A DNA stretch of 53,801 nt from Acidobacteriota bacterium (lineage in GTDB: Bacteria; Acidobacteriota; JAAYUB01): positions 1 to 53,801 of the forward strand of contig JAFGRT010000030.1 of the NCBI GenBank assembly GCA_016935015.1, in the 5' to 3' direction. Position numbers and translations under genes: made by a program. Positions 1 to 8,069 of the stretch are shown here, piece by piece; the first letter of the stretch is position 1; each line of letters starts with the position of its first letter. The notes below the pieces were generated by a model. It saw only the letters and a list, made by a program, of their open reading frames with translations, was not told where the DNA came from and searched no databases.

Positions 1-586
1 GGATTTTTTCTGCGAGAGGGAGACCGGTGGTGGCGAGTCGGAGGTTCTTGCCCCGGACGTATTGCATGGCAATAAACAGTTGGCCGTTCAGCTCGCCGGC
101 ATCATACACCCGACAGACGTTCTCGTGGGACACCCGGGCCTGGGCGCTGGCTTCACGCAGGAAAATCCGTCGTTCCTTTTCATCCGGATCCTGGATGATT
201 TTAACGGCGACGTCCCGCTTAAGGAGGCGGTCATAGGCAAGGTACACGATACCCATCCCGCCGCGGCCCAATATCTTCATGATTTCGTAGCGACGGGAAA
301 ACGCGGAATCCGCGCCGAACACCGGCAATGGGCTGGCCGGGTTTTCTGCAACCGAGGAGTCCCCTCCCGAGACGGAGCGGCGCAGGGTAGCGGTCAGCTG
401 GTCGTCGGACGTTCTCTTTTCCTTTTGAGTAGGCACGATGTCGGTCTCTTCAAGGAGAGCCAACAGCCGGTCGTCGCTGGCGGGATCGTCCGGATCGGCG
501 TCGGCGGACAGAATGGCCTGCCGGATTTGCTCCGGCGAAACCTCGCCGCGCCGTAGAAGTGCGTTAAGTACTTTTCGTTCAATCAT
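1..586 (-). CDS. Serine/threonine protein kinase, N-terminal part (cut by window edge)
   Basis: The first 195 codons of a bacterial Hanks-type kinase read leftward off the window edge. Residues 1 to about 98 are a non-catalytic leader of two short helical stretches, unrecognised. The kinase N-lobe then starts: a glycine-rich loop GRGGMGIVY, the VAVK lysine (K129), the alpha-C glutamate in REASAQARVSHENV, and a hinge segment IAMQYVRGKNL. The HRD and DFG motifs lie outside the window, so activity cannot be judged. The ATG at 586-584 is chosen because the frame is open from there and a good promoter (TTGCCT-17-TACAAT) lies about 54 bases upstream; the ribosome binding site is weak. It is probably a signalling kinase; its output domain is unknown. 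Confidence 0.88.
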   Translation of the reverse strand, partial: MIERKVLNALLRRGEVSPEQIRQAILSADADPDDPASDDRLLALLEETDIVPTQKEKRTSDDQLTATLRRSVSGGDSSVAENPASPLPVFGADSAFSRRYEIMKILGRGGMGIVYLAYDRLLKRDVAVKIIQDPDEKERRIFLREASAQARVSHENVCRVYDAGELNGQLFIAMQYVRGKNLRLATTGLPLAEKI

Positions 587-639
587 ATCAGGATTTGAGC
601 GGATAAAGAACACTCTCTTTTGTCATTTTGTATCCGTTA

Positions 640-668
640 ATTGTAACAGTCTTAGGGGTGGGAGGCAA
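640..668 (-). promoter_or_regulatory. Putative sigma-70 promoter of the Ser/Thr kinase gene
   Basis: On the minus strand the -35 TTGCCT (668-663) is separated by 17 bases from the -10 TACAAT (645-640). TGT directly before the -10 makes it an extended -10. The expected start site is about 45 bases upstream of the kinase ATG. Confidence 0.55.
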
Positions 669-784
669 GAATGGAAACCACCGGCATCCACGCCGCGAAG
701 GCGGTGCGACGTCGAGCAGCGGATTTCTTGGGCACCAGGGGTATTCCCGGCTCTCTTTCGTCAGCCGGCAGGCATGATGCGACA

Positions 785-1564
785 TCAGATATCCATCAGG
801 TCCTGGATTTCGGACAGATCCTCCCGCAGCTTTTTCAGCTGGCGCAAGGTCCGGCGAAAGGTGGAGACCCGGTTGAACGCTTCCGGCAGAAGAATTTTAC
901 GGTCCGCCTGCAGATATCTCGATGCGGGAGTAAGCAGGGCGGTTTTTTGCCGGAAAAAACCGAGCAGCAGATAAATGAGCAGGCCGGGCGCGTCTGATTT
1001 TTCCGGCAGCATGACATGAATCCGATCCAGCCCTTCCTTGCTGAAGAATTGCAGGGGGAACGCCGGATCGGGCACGTCCTGCTGCCAATCCTTCTGCAAC
1101 TGCACCTGCAGCACCCGGTCAAACGCCTTTTCCCGTAGGTTCAGGATGCTGGGCCGGCAGGCAAACACGCCGCCCCGGCCGATTTCCTGGCTCAGGCGGG
1201 CCATCTCCCAGAAAACCTCGAGGGAAAGGTTGCAGAAGGGCTCGCGGTGGAGGATGAACCGACCCCGCACCTCGCGGAAGCCTCGCAAGCTGCACTCACC
1301 GCAGGTGCCGGCGTGCTGCAGCCGGAAGATCTTGAGTTCGTCGAAGTTGTTGCGGAGTTCGCGCAGGACGGCCCAGGTATGATCGTGGCTGCCGCCGTCG
1401 ATGGCCAGGATCTCCGCATCCGGTACGCGCGAGGTGATGACCTGGTGAATTTCGTCGATGATGCCCAGGACATCCTGTTCGCAATCACGAAAAGGGACCA
1501 CCACCGACAGGGACGGCAGTTGCTGTTTTCGGGCCACGCGGTAATCTCCCGTGCGAATCTTCAC
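785..1564 (-). CDS. Family 2 glycosyltransferase-like protein, DxD not evident
   Basis: A 259-residue protein with the GT-A nucleotide-binding start of GT2 enzymes: SVVVPFRDCE near residue 20, then AIDGGSHDHTW near residue 55 in place of the usual VDDGSxDxT. Where GT2 enzymes carry a metal-binding DxD after GRFI, this protein reads LHREPFCN, with no acidic pair. It is either a divergent metal-independent transferase or a non-catalytic relative. No membrane segment is seen. It starts at a GTG (1564-1562) with only a weak Shine-Dalgarno sequence. It is divergent from the NUDIX gene, and the neighbouring kinase gene has its own promoter. Substrate unknown. Confidence 0.7.
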   Translation of the reverse strand: MKIRTGDYRVARKQQLPSLSVVVPFRDCEQDVLGIIDEIHQVITSRVPDAEILAIDGGSHDHTWAVLRELRNNFDELKIFRLQHAGTCGECSLRGFREVRGRFILHREPFCNLSLEVFWEMARLSQEIGRGGVFACRPSILNLREKAFDRVLQVQLQKDWQQDVPDPAFPLQFFSKEGLDRIHVMLPEKSDAPGLLIYLLLGFFRQKTALLTPASRYLQADRKILLPEAFNRVSTFRRTLRQLKKLREDLSEIQDLMDI

Positions 1565-1739
1565 TTCGTTCCGGGGGACGGATCTCGCGCAGCCACTCCG
1601 CGCCGGAAAGAAAGCGGCGCGACCTCGGGCGAGGAACCGACCGGCGGTGTAATCTGTCTCCGCGGAATGCCATATGACGGTGTCGACTCCTATGTAGCAG
1701 ATCTCACGGCGGCAATCAAGTGCCTCGTTGGATCCGCGG

Positions 1740-1768
1740 TTGGAATCGTAGGGTCAGGCGGTTACAAT
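1740..1768 (+). promoter_or_regulatory. Putative sigma-70 promoter of the NUDIX gene
   Basis: TTGGAA (1740-1745) and TACAAT (1763-1768) are separated by 17 bases. The start site would fall near 1775, giving a leader of about 20 bases that contains AAGGAGG (1780-1786). Confidence 0.6.
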
Positions 1769-1794
1769 GTCCTTGTTTGAAAGGAGGCACAGCC

Positions 1795-2223
1795 ATGACC
1801 ATCCGCACACCGCTGTTGACCGTGGACATTATCATCCGGGGCGGTTCCACCGCCGAGATTTTCCTGATCCGTCGCAAAAATCCGCCGCCCGGATGGGCCC
1901 TGCCCGGCGGTTTTGTGGATGTCGGCGAGACGGTGGAGGCAGCGGCGGTGCGGGAAGCACGGGAGGAAACCAGCCTCCATGTCCACCTGAAAACGCTGCT
2001 GGGGGTATATTCCGACCCCGCGCGCGATCCGCGCGGGCATACGGTCAGTGTGGTCTTCGTGGCCGATGCCGTGAGCGGGAAGCCCCGGGCCGACGACGAC
2101 GCCGGGGATATCCGGGCCTTCCGTCTGGATGCGTTGCCGTCGACGATCGCCTTTGATCACCGCCGGATCCTCGATGATTACCGCCATCGTTTCCTGAAAC
2201 CGTCACCCCCGACTGCGCAGTGA
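1795..2223 (+). CDS. NUDIX hydrolase (ADP-ribose pyrophosphatase-like)
   Basis: This 142-residue single-domain NUDIX enzyme should cleave a nucleoside diphosphate linked to another moiety, using divalent metal bound by the NUDIX box. The box covers residues 39-61: GFVDVGETVEAAAV followed by REAREETSL, matching GX5EX7REUXEE with Ser where Gly is common. LIRRKNPPPGWALPGG just before it is typical of ADP-ribose and similar pyrophosphatases, but the substrate cannot be fixed from sequence. The ATG at 1795 is preferred over in-frame upstream codons because AAGGAGG lies 8 bases before it and a good promoter lies just upstream. It appears monocistronic. Confidence 0.9.
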   Translation: MTIRTPLLTVDIIIRGGSTAEIFLIRRKNPPPGWALPGGFVDVGETVEAAAVREAREETSLHVHLKTLLGVYSDPARDPRGHTVSVVFVADAVSGKPRADDDAGDIRAFRLDALPSTIAFDHRRILDDYRHRFLKPSPPTAQ

Positions 2224-2273
2224 AATGGTCATCCCTGCGGCGACCGCCCGTCGGCCGGCCCGGGAAAATCATA

Positions 2274-2302
2274 TTGCATTCCCCGCCGATTCCGTCTATA
2301 GT
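2274..2302 (+). promoter_or_regulatory. Putative sigma-70 promoter of the lipM-like gene
   Basis: TTGCAT (2274-2279) and TATAGT (2297-2302) have a 17-base spacer. Initiation near 2309 leaves a short leader holding GGAGAGG before the ATG at 2333, and it excludes in-frame starts further upstream. Confidence 0.6.
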
Positions 2303-2332
2303 GCACTCTTGTTTTGGAGAGGTGTCTGCTCA

Positions 2333-3130
2333 ATGGCCGATGCATGGCGAGTGATCATCGACGAATCCCTGCCGGGAATCGAAAACATGGCGCGAGATGC
2401 GCTGCTGCTGGAGTCCGCCGCCCACGATCATGAACCGCAGACTACACTCCGTTTTTATCGTTGGATCATTCCCACCCTGAGCCTGGGCAACAAGCAGGAT
2501 CCGGAAATAACCGCGGATCTCGATTTCTGCCGCGACAACGGAGTGGATATCGTGCGCCGCCCCACCGGTGGCGGGGCCGTGCTGCATCACCTGGAACTCA
2601 CTTACAGTATCGTCAGCAACGACCGGATATTTTTCCCGAGCCACTCCATTCTGGACATCTACCGGCTGGTGGCCGACGCCTTGTGCCGGGGATTGGGCAA
2701 TCTCAAAATCACGGCCCAGGCGGTGAAGAACGAGGTGACCGCCCGGGAAAACCGCCGCAATTACATCCAGTCCCCCCTCCCCTGCTTTTCGGCGCCGTCC
2801 CAGTTCGAAATCTGCGTCAAGGACAAAAAAATCATTGGTAGCGCGCAAAAGCGTTCCCGCGAGGCGTTTTTGCAACATGGCTCCATCCCCTACAACTACG
2901 AGTGGCCGCTCCAAGCCGGTGCCATGCGATCCACCGCCGAAGAGCTGCAAAAAAGCATGACCGCCATCGGTGAACATACATCCTCCCTGCCCAGCTATCG
3001 GGAGATGGTGGAAGCATTTTTGCAGGGTTTTGCCACTTCCTTCCGCACCAAGATGAACATCGAACCCTTCTCTGAAGATGAAATCCGCCGTGCCGGCGCA
3101 CATGGCCCGCTGTTCAAAGTGGATTACTAG
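2333..3130 (+). CDS. lipM: LipM-type octanoyltransferase / lipoate-protein ligase family protein
   Basis: A 265-residue member of the biotin/lipoate protein ligase (LplA-LipB-LipM) fold, which attaches octanoyl or lipoyl groups to lipoyl domains of enzymes such as the glycine cleavage H protein. Visible features are RRPTGGGAVLHH (the RRxxGGGxVxH signature, near residues 76-87), a cysteine in SPLPCFSAPSQFEI (C151, matching the catalytic Cys of Bacillus LipM), and KKIIGSAQKR, the lysine-containing acyl-binding loop. The Cys and lack of a C-terminal LplA accessory domain favour octanoyl transfer over ATP-dependent ligation. The ATG at 2333 follows GGAGAGG by about 10 bases. No lipoate synthase gene is adjacent, so the assignment rests on the motifs. 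Confidence 0.85.
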   Translation: MADAWRVIIDESLPGIENMARDALLLESAAHDHEPQTTLRFYRWIIPTLSLGNKQDPEITADLDFCRDNGVDIVRRPTGGGAVLHHLELTYSIVSNDRIFFPSHSILDIYRLVADALCRGLGNLKITAQAVKNEVTARENRRNYIQSPLPCFSAPSQFEICVKDKKIIGSAQKRSREAFLQHGSIPYNYEWPLQAGAMRSTAEELQKSMTAIGEHTSSLPSYREMVEAFLQGFATSFRTKMNIEPFSEDEIRRAGAHGPLFKVDY

Positions 3131-3239
3131 ATCACCTTCCTTCCGCCCGTTGCGATCTGCTGAATTGACAGATGAGGGATCTCAGAACGGATCCACCGGC
3201 GGGGAGTAGTATCTTTTCGGTCACACTCCGCCAAGGCGT

Positions 3240-3755
3240 TCACGAAATCGTGCGGAGACCGAGATGCCCGGCGATTAAGTCCGCCACGGCATGGATATCC
3301 GATAGGGGAACACGGGGCAGACCGTGTGGGGCGGGCACGGTGTCCGACACCAGCGCTACAAAGTCCTGCGGCCGGGCCTGGCACAGCAAACCCTCGGCGG
3401 GCATGGTGTGGGCCACCTCCAATCGGGCCAGACCGGATTCACTCTTGAAGCCTTCCACAATCAGCAGATCTGGATGGAGAGGCGCCAACATCCGCCGGTA
3501 ATCGGCCAGGCCGAAATGCGGCGGTACATCGGCCGTCAGGTTCAGGCTTTCGCTGGAAAGAACCCCGGCGGCGAGGGCGCCGGCCGCCTGGTGGCGCCGG
3601 CTGTCCGTACCGGAGGGATCCAGCCGGTATCCATGGGGCGCGTGTTTGAGAGTGGCGGGGCACAGCCCGCGGCGGCGAAATTCGGCCACCAGCTTCTCCA
3701 CCAGGGTGGTTTTGCCGCTGTTGGCGCGACCGACAATGGCAATGACAGGAATCAT
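3240..3755 (-). CDS. mobB: Molybdopterin-guanine dinucleotide biosynthesis adaptor MobB
   Basis: A 171-residue P-loop GTPase of the MobB family, which helps MobA convert molybdenum cofactor to its guanine dinucleotide form. The Walker A motif GRANSGKT covers residues 9-16. TLKHAPHGYRLDPSGTDSRRHQAAGA is the family segment following strand 2 (quoted here as the region at residues 36-61), and LLIVEGFKSE is the Walker B region. Length is normal for the family. It starts five bases after the stop of the upstream TonB gene, so the two are probably cotranscribed. No mobA, moaA or molybdoenzyme gene is in the window; the organism presumably has them elsewhere. Confidence 0.9.
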   Translation of the reverse strand: MIPVIAIVGRANSGKTTLVEKLVAEFRRRGLCPATLKHAPHGYRLDPSGTDSRRHQAAGALAAGVLSSESLNLTADVPPHFGLADYRRMLAPLHPDLLIVEGFKSESGLARLEVAHTMPAEGLLCQARPQDFVALVSDTVPAPHGLPRVPLSDIHAVADLIAGHLGLRTIS

Positions 3756-3760
3756 CAGAT

Positions 3761-4522
3761 TTAGTATAGGGTGAATTTTACTTCGATGGTCACGTAGCAG
3801 TCCACGGGCCGACCGTCCTTAACGGCCGGCTTGAAACGCCATTTGGTGGCCACCGTTTCCAGGGCTTCCTCGTCCAGGCCGTACCCAAGGCCGCGGATGA
3901 CCTTGAGGCTGTCCACCCGGCCGTTTTTGCGGACGATGCCGTACAGCAGCACCACGCCGGAAATACGGTTGCGGATGGCGTCGTTGGTGTATTGGGGAAT
4001 GGGTGCCTGAATGGCCTCGGGGCCGATGACACCGGCGCCGACGGTGTACACGCCGTCACCACCCGTACCGCCGCCGGTTCCGTCCAGCGGGCCGGAGCCG
4101 CCACCGCTGGCGCTGGGCGGGCCGTAAATGTCCCCCAGGCTCAGCTGGGTGGAAAGCTGCCCCTTGAGATCGGGGAGGATCTCTTCCTGTTCTTCGTAAA
4201 CGGGCTCCGGATCATTGGGTGTCAGGTCGGGGACGGGGACGAACACCGGCTTGGGCTTGGGAATGGATGTCTGTGGTGGCGCCTGCTTCGGCTTGGGCTG
4301 ACCGCCCCGCCGGGCCGCCGGGCGGGCCAGCTGACGGATTTCCACCACCGTGTCCTGAATGGTGATGACGTTGGACATCAACTGGGGAAAACGGACGATG
4401 AACAACAACAGGTGGAACAGAACCGCCACCAGAATGGCCACCTTGATGGGGCGCTTCTCCTCCTGGATCATGAGGTCGTACAAGCTTTCCTTGCGTGGCA
4501 TGTTGGCGATGTCTTCTGTCAT
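3761..4522 (-). CDS. TonB-family energy transducer
   Basis: A 253-residue protein with the TonB layout: a short cytoplasmic N-terminus, one membrane helix at about residues 27-45 (VAILVAVLFHLLLFIV), a Lys/Pro-rich periplasmic spacer (PKPKQAPP, PKPKPVFVPVP), a Gly-rich stretch near residues 145-165, and a C-terminal TonB domain. That domain contains GVVLLYGIVRKNGRVDSLKVIRGLG, the AVxxVxxW-like ALETVATKWRFKPAVKDGRPV, and ends in a VTIEVKFTL strand. TonB transmits proton-motive force from ExbBD to outer-membrane receptors; no exbBD is nearby. A receptor it could serve lies at 44639-46933. TAGAAT and TTGACC promoter elements lie 30-60 bases upstream. Confidence 0.88.
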   Translation of the reverse strand: MTEDIANMPRKESLYDLMIQEEKRPIKVAILVAVLFHLLLFIVRFPQLMSNVITIQDTVVEIRQLARPAARRGGQPKPKQAPPQTSIPKPKPVFVPVPDLTPNDPEPVYEEQEEILPDLKGQLSTQLSLGDIYGPPSASGGGSGPLDGTGGGTGGDGVYTVGAGVIGPEAIQAPIPQYTNDAIRNRISGVVLLYGIVRKNGRVDSLKVIRGLGYGLDEEALETVATKWRFKPAVKDGRPVDCYVTIEVKFTLY

Positions 4523-4552
4523 CAGTCAGCCCTGTCGGCAGTCGAATTCGTC

Positions 4553-4582
4553 ATTCTATACAGATAACCCGGATCGGGTCAA
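4553..4582 (-). promoter_or_regulatory. Putative promoter of the tonB-mobB pair
   Basis: On the minus strand TTGACC (4582-4577) and TAGAAT (4558-4553) are 18 bases apart. TATAGA, two bases upstream, gives an alternative 16-base spacing. It lies 30 bases before the TonB start. Confidence 0.55.
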
Positions 4583-4697
4583 CGGTTCATTTCCATTTCC
4601 GATTATTAGAGAAACCGGCCAAACCAAACGGTCGATTTCGGATGCAGGCATGGAAAAATGACGCTCACCTGACCGGAAAAATGCGCACCGGCCTGGT

Positions 4698-6098
4698 TTA
4701 CCGGAGTGTTGCCTTCTCCCGGTCCAGGCTGAACGAGGTAAGAGGCGGTGTAATGGTGTCGCGCAAGCTGTCACGGGTGTTGACCACGTTCAGTTTCTGA
4801 AAAATGAACACAAACTTCTGACGCAAATCGTCCTGAATCGCCGTCCGGACATGATCCGGCAAATCCCACAGGCGCTTCTTGAACGGTCCGAAAATCTTTT
4901 TACGGGTTTTGTACAAGAATTGTTCGAATGTCTGGCCTTCCTTGCGTTCAGCGCCGTGTTTGTCACAGATGTGATCGTACATCTCCGCCTTGAGCTCGGC
5001 CGGGAACTGCGGATGATCCAGGATGATGTTCTGGAAGGCGGTGGCCAGGTGAATCTCGGCCGTGCCGGATTGCGGAAAATGATGAAACATCTCGTCGGGC
5101 AATGTCGAGGCCCCATGCTGGACAGCCCCGGCCATGCCAAAGCGTTGACGGGCCAGACGGGAGAGGGATTCGAGGGTGGCGAAATCCAGCTTCACTTCTG
5201 CAATGCTGCCGTCGGGCATGGGTATCCCGCCGTGGGTAGTGCCGGTCTGGATGCTGATTTTGCTCAGGCCGACGGCATAGGGGTCATATTTCTTCAGGGA
5301 CAGGAGGAAACCCTCCATGAAAGCCGTCAGTTCTTCCAGGGTGCTGTTTTTTCCGCCGACTTCGCCGATTTCTCCGCCCACGCTCACGGAAATATTGTTG
5401 GGTTCCAGGCGCCGGATATAATCGGTGAACATGGCGCATAATTCGTAGTTGCGCCGCTGTTGCTCGTCGATGGTCTCCTTGGTGAGATCCACCAGCGTCG
5501 AGGTGTCGATGTCAATGTTGTAGAAGCCGGAGCCCAGCGAGTCCCGGATGAGCAGCTTGATGGCCTCGATTTCCATATCTGGATCATCTTCATAAAGCGC
5601 CGCCTTGACCTGAAAATGGTCACCCTGCAAAAAAACGGGCCCCGTGTAACCGGTCTTGATGGCGGCGGCCGTCACCACCACCGAGTACTCGGACGGCCAT
5701 TGCTGCGAATAGTTGATTTCGGAGCGGGCGATTTCGAAAATCAGCGGGCCGATCTTGTGCTCGTTGATGATGTCGAAAACCGTTCGGGCGACGTCATAGG
5801 TCAGTCCCCGGATATTGATGGCCGGCACGGTGAAGTGGTTGAAATGGCCCTTGCCCTTCTGCATATAGAATTCGTGGATGGACGCCGGGTAGATCCCCAG
5901 ACGGTCGGCGGCGCTGCGAATGGCCAGCCGGCAGTGGCATTTAATGTCCTCGTCGGGATTGAAGACGGCATTGTACGTCAGCCGGTCGATGAGATCCCCG
6001 CGCAGCACACGGGGGGCCACCACCCGTCGAACCCCTTTGGCGGTAAAATCCAGCACTCCGGAGACGGCGTTGAAAAACTCGTTGATATGAAGAAACAT
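4698..6098 (-). CDS. Class II (zinc) fructose-bisphosphate aldolase-like protein, long form
   Basis: A 466-residue relative of class II aldolases, longer than the usual 280-360. The TIM-barrel metal sites are recognisable: FLQGDHFQVK (first zinc His), GGEIGEVGGKNST (the GGExG turn with a nearby Glu), QTGTTHGGIPMPDGS (second metal His), and QHGASTLPDEMFHHFP followed by EIHLATAFQN (third His and phosphate-binding loop). These are aligned motifs, so the fold and metal chemistry are well supported, while the exact ketose-bisphosphate substrate is not. The ATG at 6098 is chosen over one 25 codons upstream because AAGGAGAG lies 7 bases before it. A long C-terminal helical tail (last about 90 residues) is specific to this long subgroup. 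It is divergent from the unknown gene at 6317. Confidence 0.82.
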   Translation of the reverse strand: MFLHINEFFNAVSGVLDFTAKGVRRVVAPRVLRGDLIDRLTYNAVFNPDEDIKCHCRLAIRSAADRLGIYPASIHEFYMQKGKGHFNHFTVPAINIRGLTYDVARTVFDIINEHKIGPLIFEIARSEINYSQQWPSEYSVVVTAAAIKTGYTGPVFLQGDHFQVKAALYEDDPDMEIEAIKLLIRDSLGSGFYNIDIDTSTLVDLTKETIDEQQRRNYELCAMFTDYIRRLEPNNISVSVGGEIGEVGGKNSTLEELTAFMEGFLLSLKKYDPYAVGLSKISIQTGTTHGGIPMPDGSIAEVKLDFATLESLSRLARQRFGMAGAVQHGASTLPDEMFHHFPQSGTAEIHLATAFQNIILDHPQFPAELKAEMYDHICDKHGAERKEGQTFEQFLYKTRKKIFGPFKKRLWDLPDHVRTAIQDDLRQKFVFIFQKLNVVNTRDSLRDTITPPLTSFSLDREKATLR

Positions 6099-6145
6099 GG
6101 TCGGGCTCTCCTTGGATGAATGGTATCTGCCCTTGCGCCCCACAG

Positions 6146-6173
6146 TGTATTGCAACAATCGCTGAAAATTCAA
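6146..6173 (-). promoter_or_regulatory. Possible promoter of the aldolase gene
   Basis: On the minus strand TTGAAT (6173-6168) and AATACA (6151-6146) are 16 bases apart, about 48 bases before the aldolase ATG. The spacing is slightly short and the -10 is only fair. Confidence 0.35.
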
Positions 6174-6316
6174 TCCCTTTTTGCCGCTCCCCCCCTACCG
6201 GAGATTGTATTCGGCGCGGGATTTGGTTACCATGCTGGCGGATGGTGCGTCGTGACCTTGCCGGGCGACGGATTTCCGAAGGTCCTCGCCGACGAAACAA
6301 TCAGGAGGGATGGATC

Positions 6317-6853
6317 ATGCATGCGGACGAACCGATGCCCAGAGGCCGGGTCCGGGACTTTCTCCACCGGCTGGATCTGGAACTGGGAGCGCTGGACGAA
6401 AAAGCAGTGGAGTCCCTGTTCGATACCTTTGCCCGCAAGGCGCAGCCGCGGGTGATGGAACTTCTCAGGGCGATCGCCGAACAGAACCGGATCGCCGAAG
6501 AATTCCTGGCGGAATCGTTGTTCCATTTATACAGTGTGCAGCGTTTTTATGAAGAGACAGAGCAGGTCCCGCCTCCCCGCTTCGGGCGCCGTCGCCTGCT
6601 GGCCGGGCTGGATGACGTCGAGCGGATCATTGACGGACTTTCGCCGGAAGTCGACCTGATGAGTGATCCTCTCACTGCCGCGGAAATTCCGTTTTTCGCC
6701 GATGATATCCCACGCCTGTTTTTTCACCGCTGGCGCGCCGAGCTCCAGGACATGCTCGACTTCGGGGAGGTCAGCGAGGACCTTTACTGGGACCTGCTCC
6801 GTTTTTATCTGGTTGTCCTCAGGCTCTACCACGACGAATTTTCCGATTTCTGA
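6317..6853 (+). CDS. Hypothetical protein, helical, acidic
   Basis: A 178-residue protein that I do not recognise. It is predicted soluble and mainly alpha-helical, with no signal peptide and no cysteine. It has several aromatic and charged helices (LDLELGALDEKAVESLFDTF; FFHRWRAELQDMLDF) and ends YHDEFSDF. The ATG at 6317 follows AGGAGG (6303-6308) by 8 bases. An overlapping ATG at 6310 is in another frame and runs only 80 codons. It is divergent from the aldolase gene and converges with the acyltransferase gene. No function can be inferred. Confidence 0.72.
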   Translation: MHADEPMPRGRVRDFLHRLDLELGALDEKAVESLFDTFARKAQPRVMELLRAIAEQNRIAEEFLAESLFHLYSVQRFYEETEQVPPPRFGRRRLLAGLDDVERIIDGLSPEVDLMSDPLTAAEIPFFADDIPRLFFHRWRAELQDMLDFGEVSEDLYWDLLRFYLVVLRLYHDEFSDF

Positions 6854-6925
6854 ACTCATGGGTACGGTGGGGAATGATCCCGGCGGAGAACTCGAGCGGT
6901 CCCCCCGGACAGCACTCCACCCGCT

Positions 6926-7870
6926 CTATACACCGGCGTAGGGATTTTCCGGATCGTCAACCGGCCGGGTGCGCCAGCGGCGGTGACCCCATAGCCAATG
7001 CTCCGGCCAGCGCCGAACGGCCTCCTCCAGCGTACGAGCGAAACGCTGGGTATTGCGCCGGATATCCGTTTCCAGATCACCGGTCTTCTCCAGCGGCATT
7101 TCCGGCAGGTAATGAAACGTGTAGCGCGCCTGACCTCGCGGGTTATGTACCATAAACGAAGGCAGGATCACGGCGTCGCTTTTCAGGGCCACCAAGGCAA
7201 AGCCGGGTGTGAAGGAGGCGGCCTTGCCGAAAAAATCCACGAAAATTCCCTCTTTGGCCTGGACATTCTGATCGATGAGGATTCCGACATCCTCACCGCG
7301 GCCCAGTGTCCGCAACACCTGACGCAAGGCGTTCTGTTTGGGGATAGCCACGTTGCCGGTCAGGCTGCGGTAGCGGCACAACAACTCATCCAGCCCCGGC
7401 TGGTTGAGGTTCCGGACGATAAAATGCACCCGCCGGGCCACCACACCATGACAGAACGCCATGAGCTCCCAGAAGCCGAGATGGGCCGTCAGAAACAAGA
7501 CCGGGCGGTTCTGTTCCTTGGCCTGTTGGAAATGTTCCGCTCCGGCGAAATGGATCAGGCGATGGAGCTGATTTTCCTTCCGCAGCGATGGGAAACGGGC
7601 CACCAGCACCAGGTGTTCGCCCAGGTTCTGGAAAGACCGGCGGGCGATGCGGCGCTTCTCCGCCGTGGATTTGTCCGGAAAGGCGATATCCAGATTGATG
7701 CGGGCGATGCGGCGGTGTTTGCCGCTCGCCAGGTAAACGCCCCACGCCGCCGAACGGCCGGCGGCGACGGCCGCCCGGAAGGGGAGCCGGCGTAAAGCCA
7801 GGAACAGGGCTTTGATGAACCATGTCAGGATGTTGTCCGACCAGAGGGGAAGTCTCATACGAGAATCCAT
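6926..7870 (-). CDS. LpxL/HtrB-family lysophospholipid acyltransferase
   Basis: A 314-residue inner-membrane acyltransferase of the LpxL/LpxM/HtrB family, which adds secondary acyl chains to lipid A or a related glycolipid. It has an N-terminal hydrophobic segment near residues 13-45, the catalytic HX4E motif in TAHLGFWELM, a GILIDQNVQAKEGIFVDFFG segment matching the family's DQ...FFG motif, and a C-terminal RWPEHWLWGHRRWRTRP motif typical of the family (W-x-HRRW). Two ATGs are possible (7870 and 7858); GGAG stands too close to the first and 13 bases from the second. It supports a lipid A-type outer membrane together with the Lpt genes at 35-38 kb. Confidence 0.88.
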   Translation of the reverse strand: MDSRMRLPLWSDNILTWFIKALFLALRRLPFRAAVAAGRSAAWGVYLASGKHRRIARINLDIAFPDKSTAEKRRIARRSFQNLGEHLVLVARFPSLRKENQLHRLIHFAGAEHFQQAKEQNRPVLFLTAHLGFWELMAFCHGVVARRVHFIVRNLNQPGLDELLCRYRSLTGNVAIPKQNALRQVLRTLGRGEDVGILIDQNVQAKEGIFVDFFGKAASFTPGFALVALKSDAVILPSFMVHNPRGQARYTFHYLPEMPLEKTGDLETDIRRNTQRFARTLEEAVRRWPEHWLWGHRRWRTRPVDDPENPYAGV

Positions 7871-7999
7871 ACTCCAGGGTGTTCGCGGTGTCCAAAACCG
7901 GTGAAATGACTTCGAAGGCCCGACCGCAGGGGCCCTTTCAGCCCTGGACGGGGGTTCATTTTGCCCGAGGGAATTCTTTTTTGCAACGAGAAAAAACCC

Positions 8000-8030
8000 T
8001 TGTCATAGCGAACCATTTTATATAAAGTAT
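8000..8030 (+). promoter_or_regulatory. Putative promoter of rpsA
   Basis: TTGTCA (8000-8005) is followed by an AT-rich segment TATAAAGTAT (8021-8030). TAAAGT at 8023 gives a 17-base spacer; TATAAA at 8021 gives 15. It lies about 40 bases before the rpsA ATG. Confidence 0.5.
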
Positions 8031-8069
8031 ACACTCTTTATTTTTTGTCCGATCTAGAGGTACGTGTAG

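Noticed and set aside
588-785. A 65-codon minus-strand frame whose ATG overlaps the stop of the GT2-like gene
   Set aside because: It runs across the kinase promoter, has no ribosome site and has an arbitrary composition rich in Pro, Arg, Cys and Trp. It is most likely chance.
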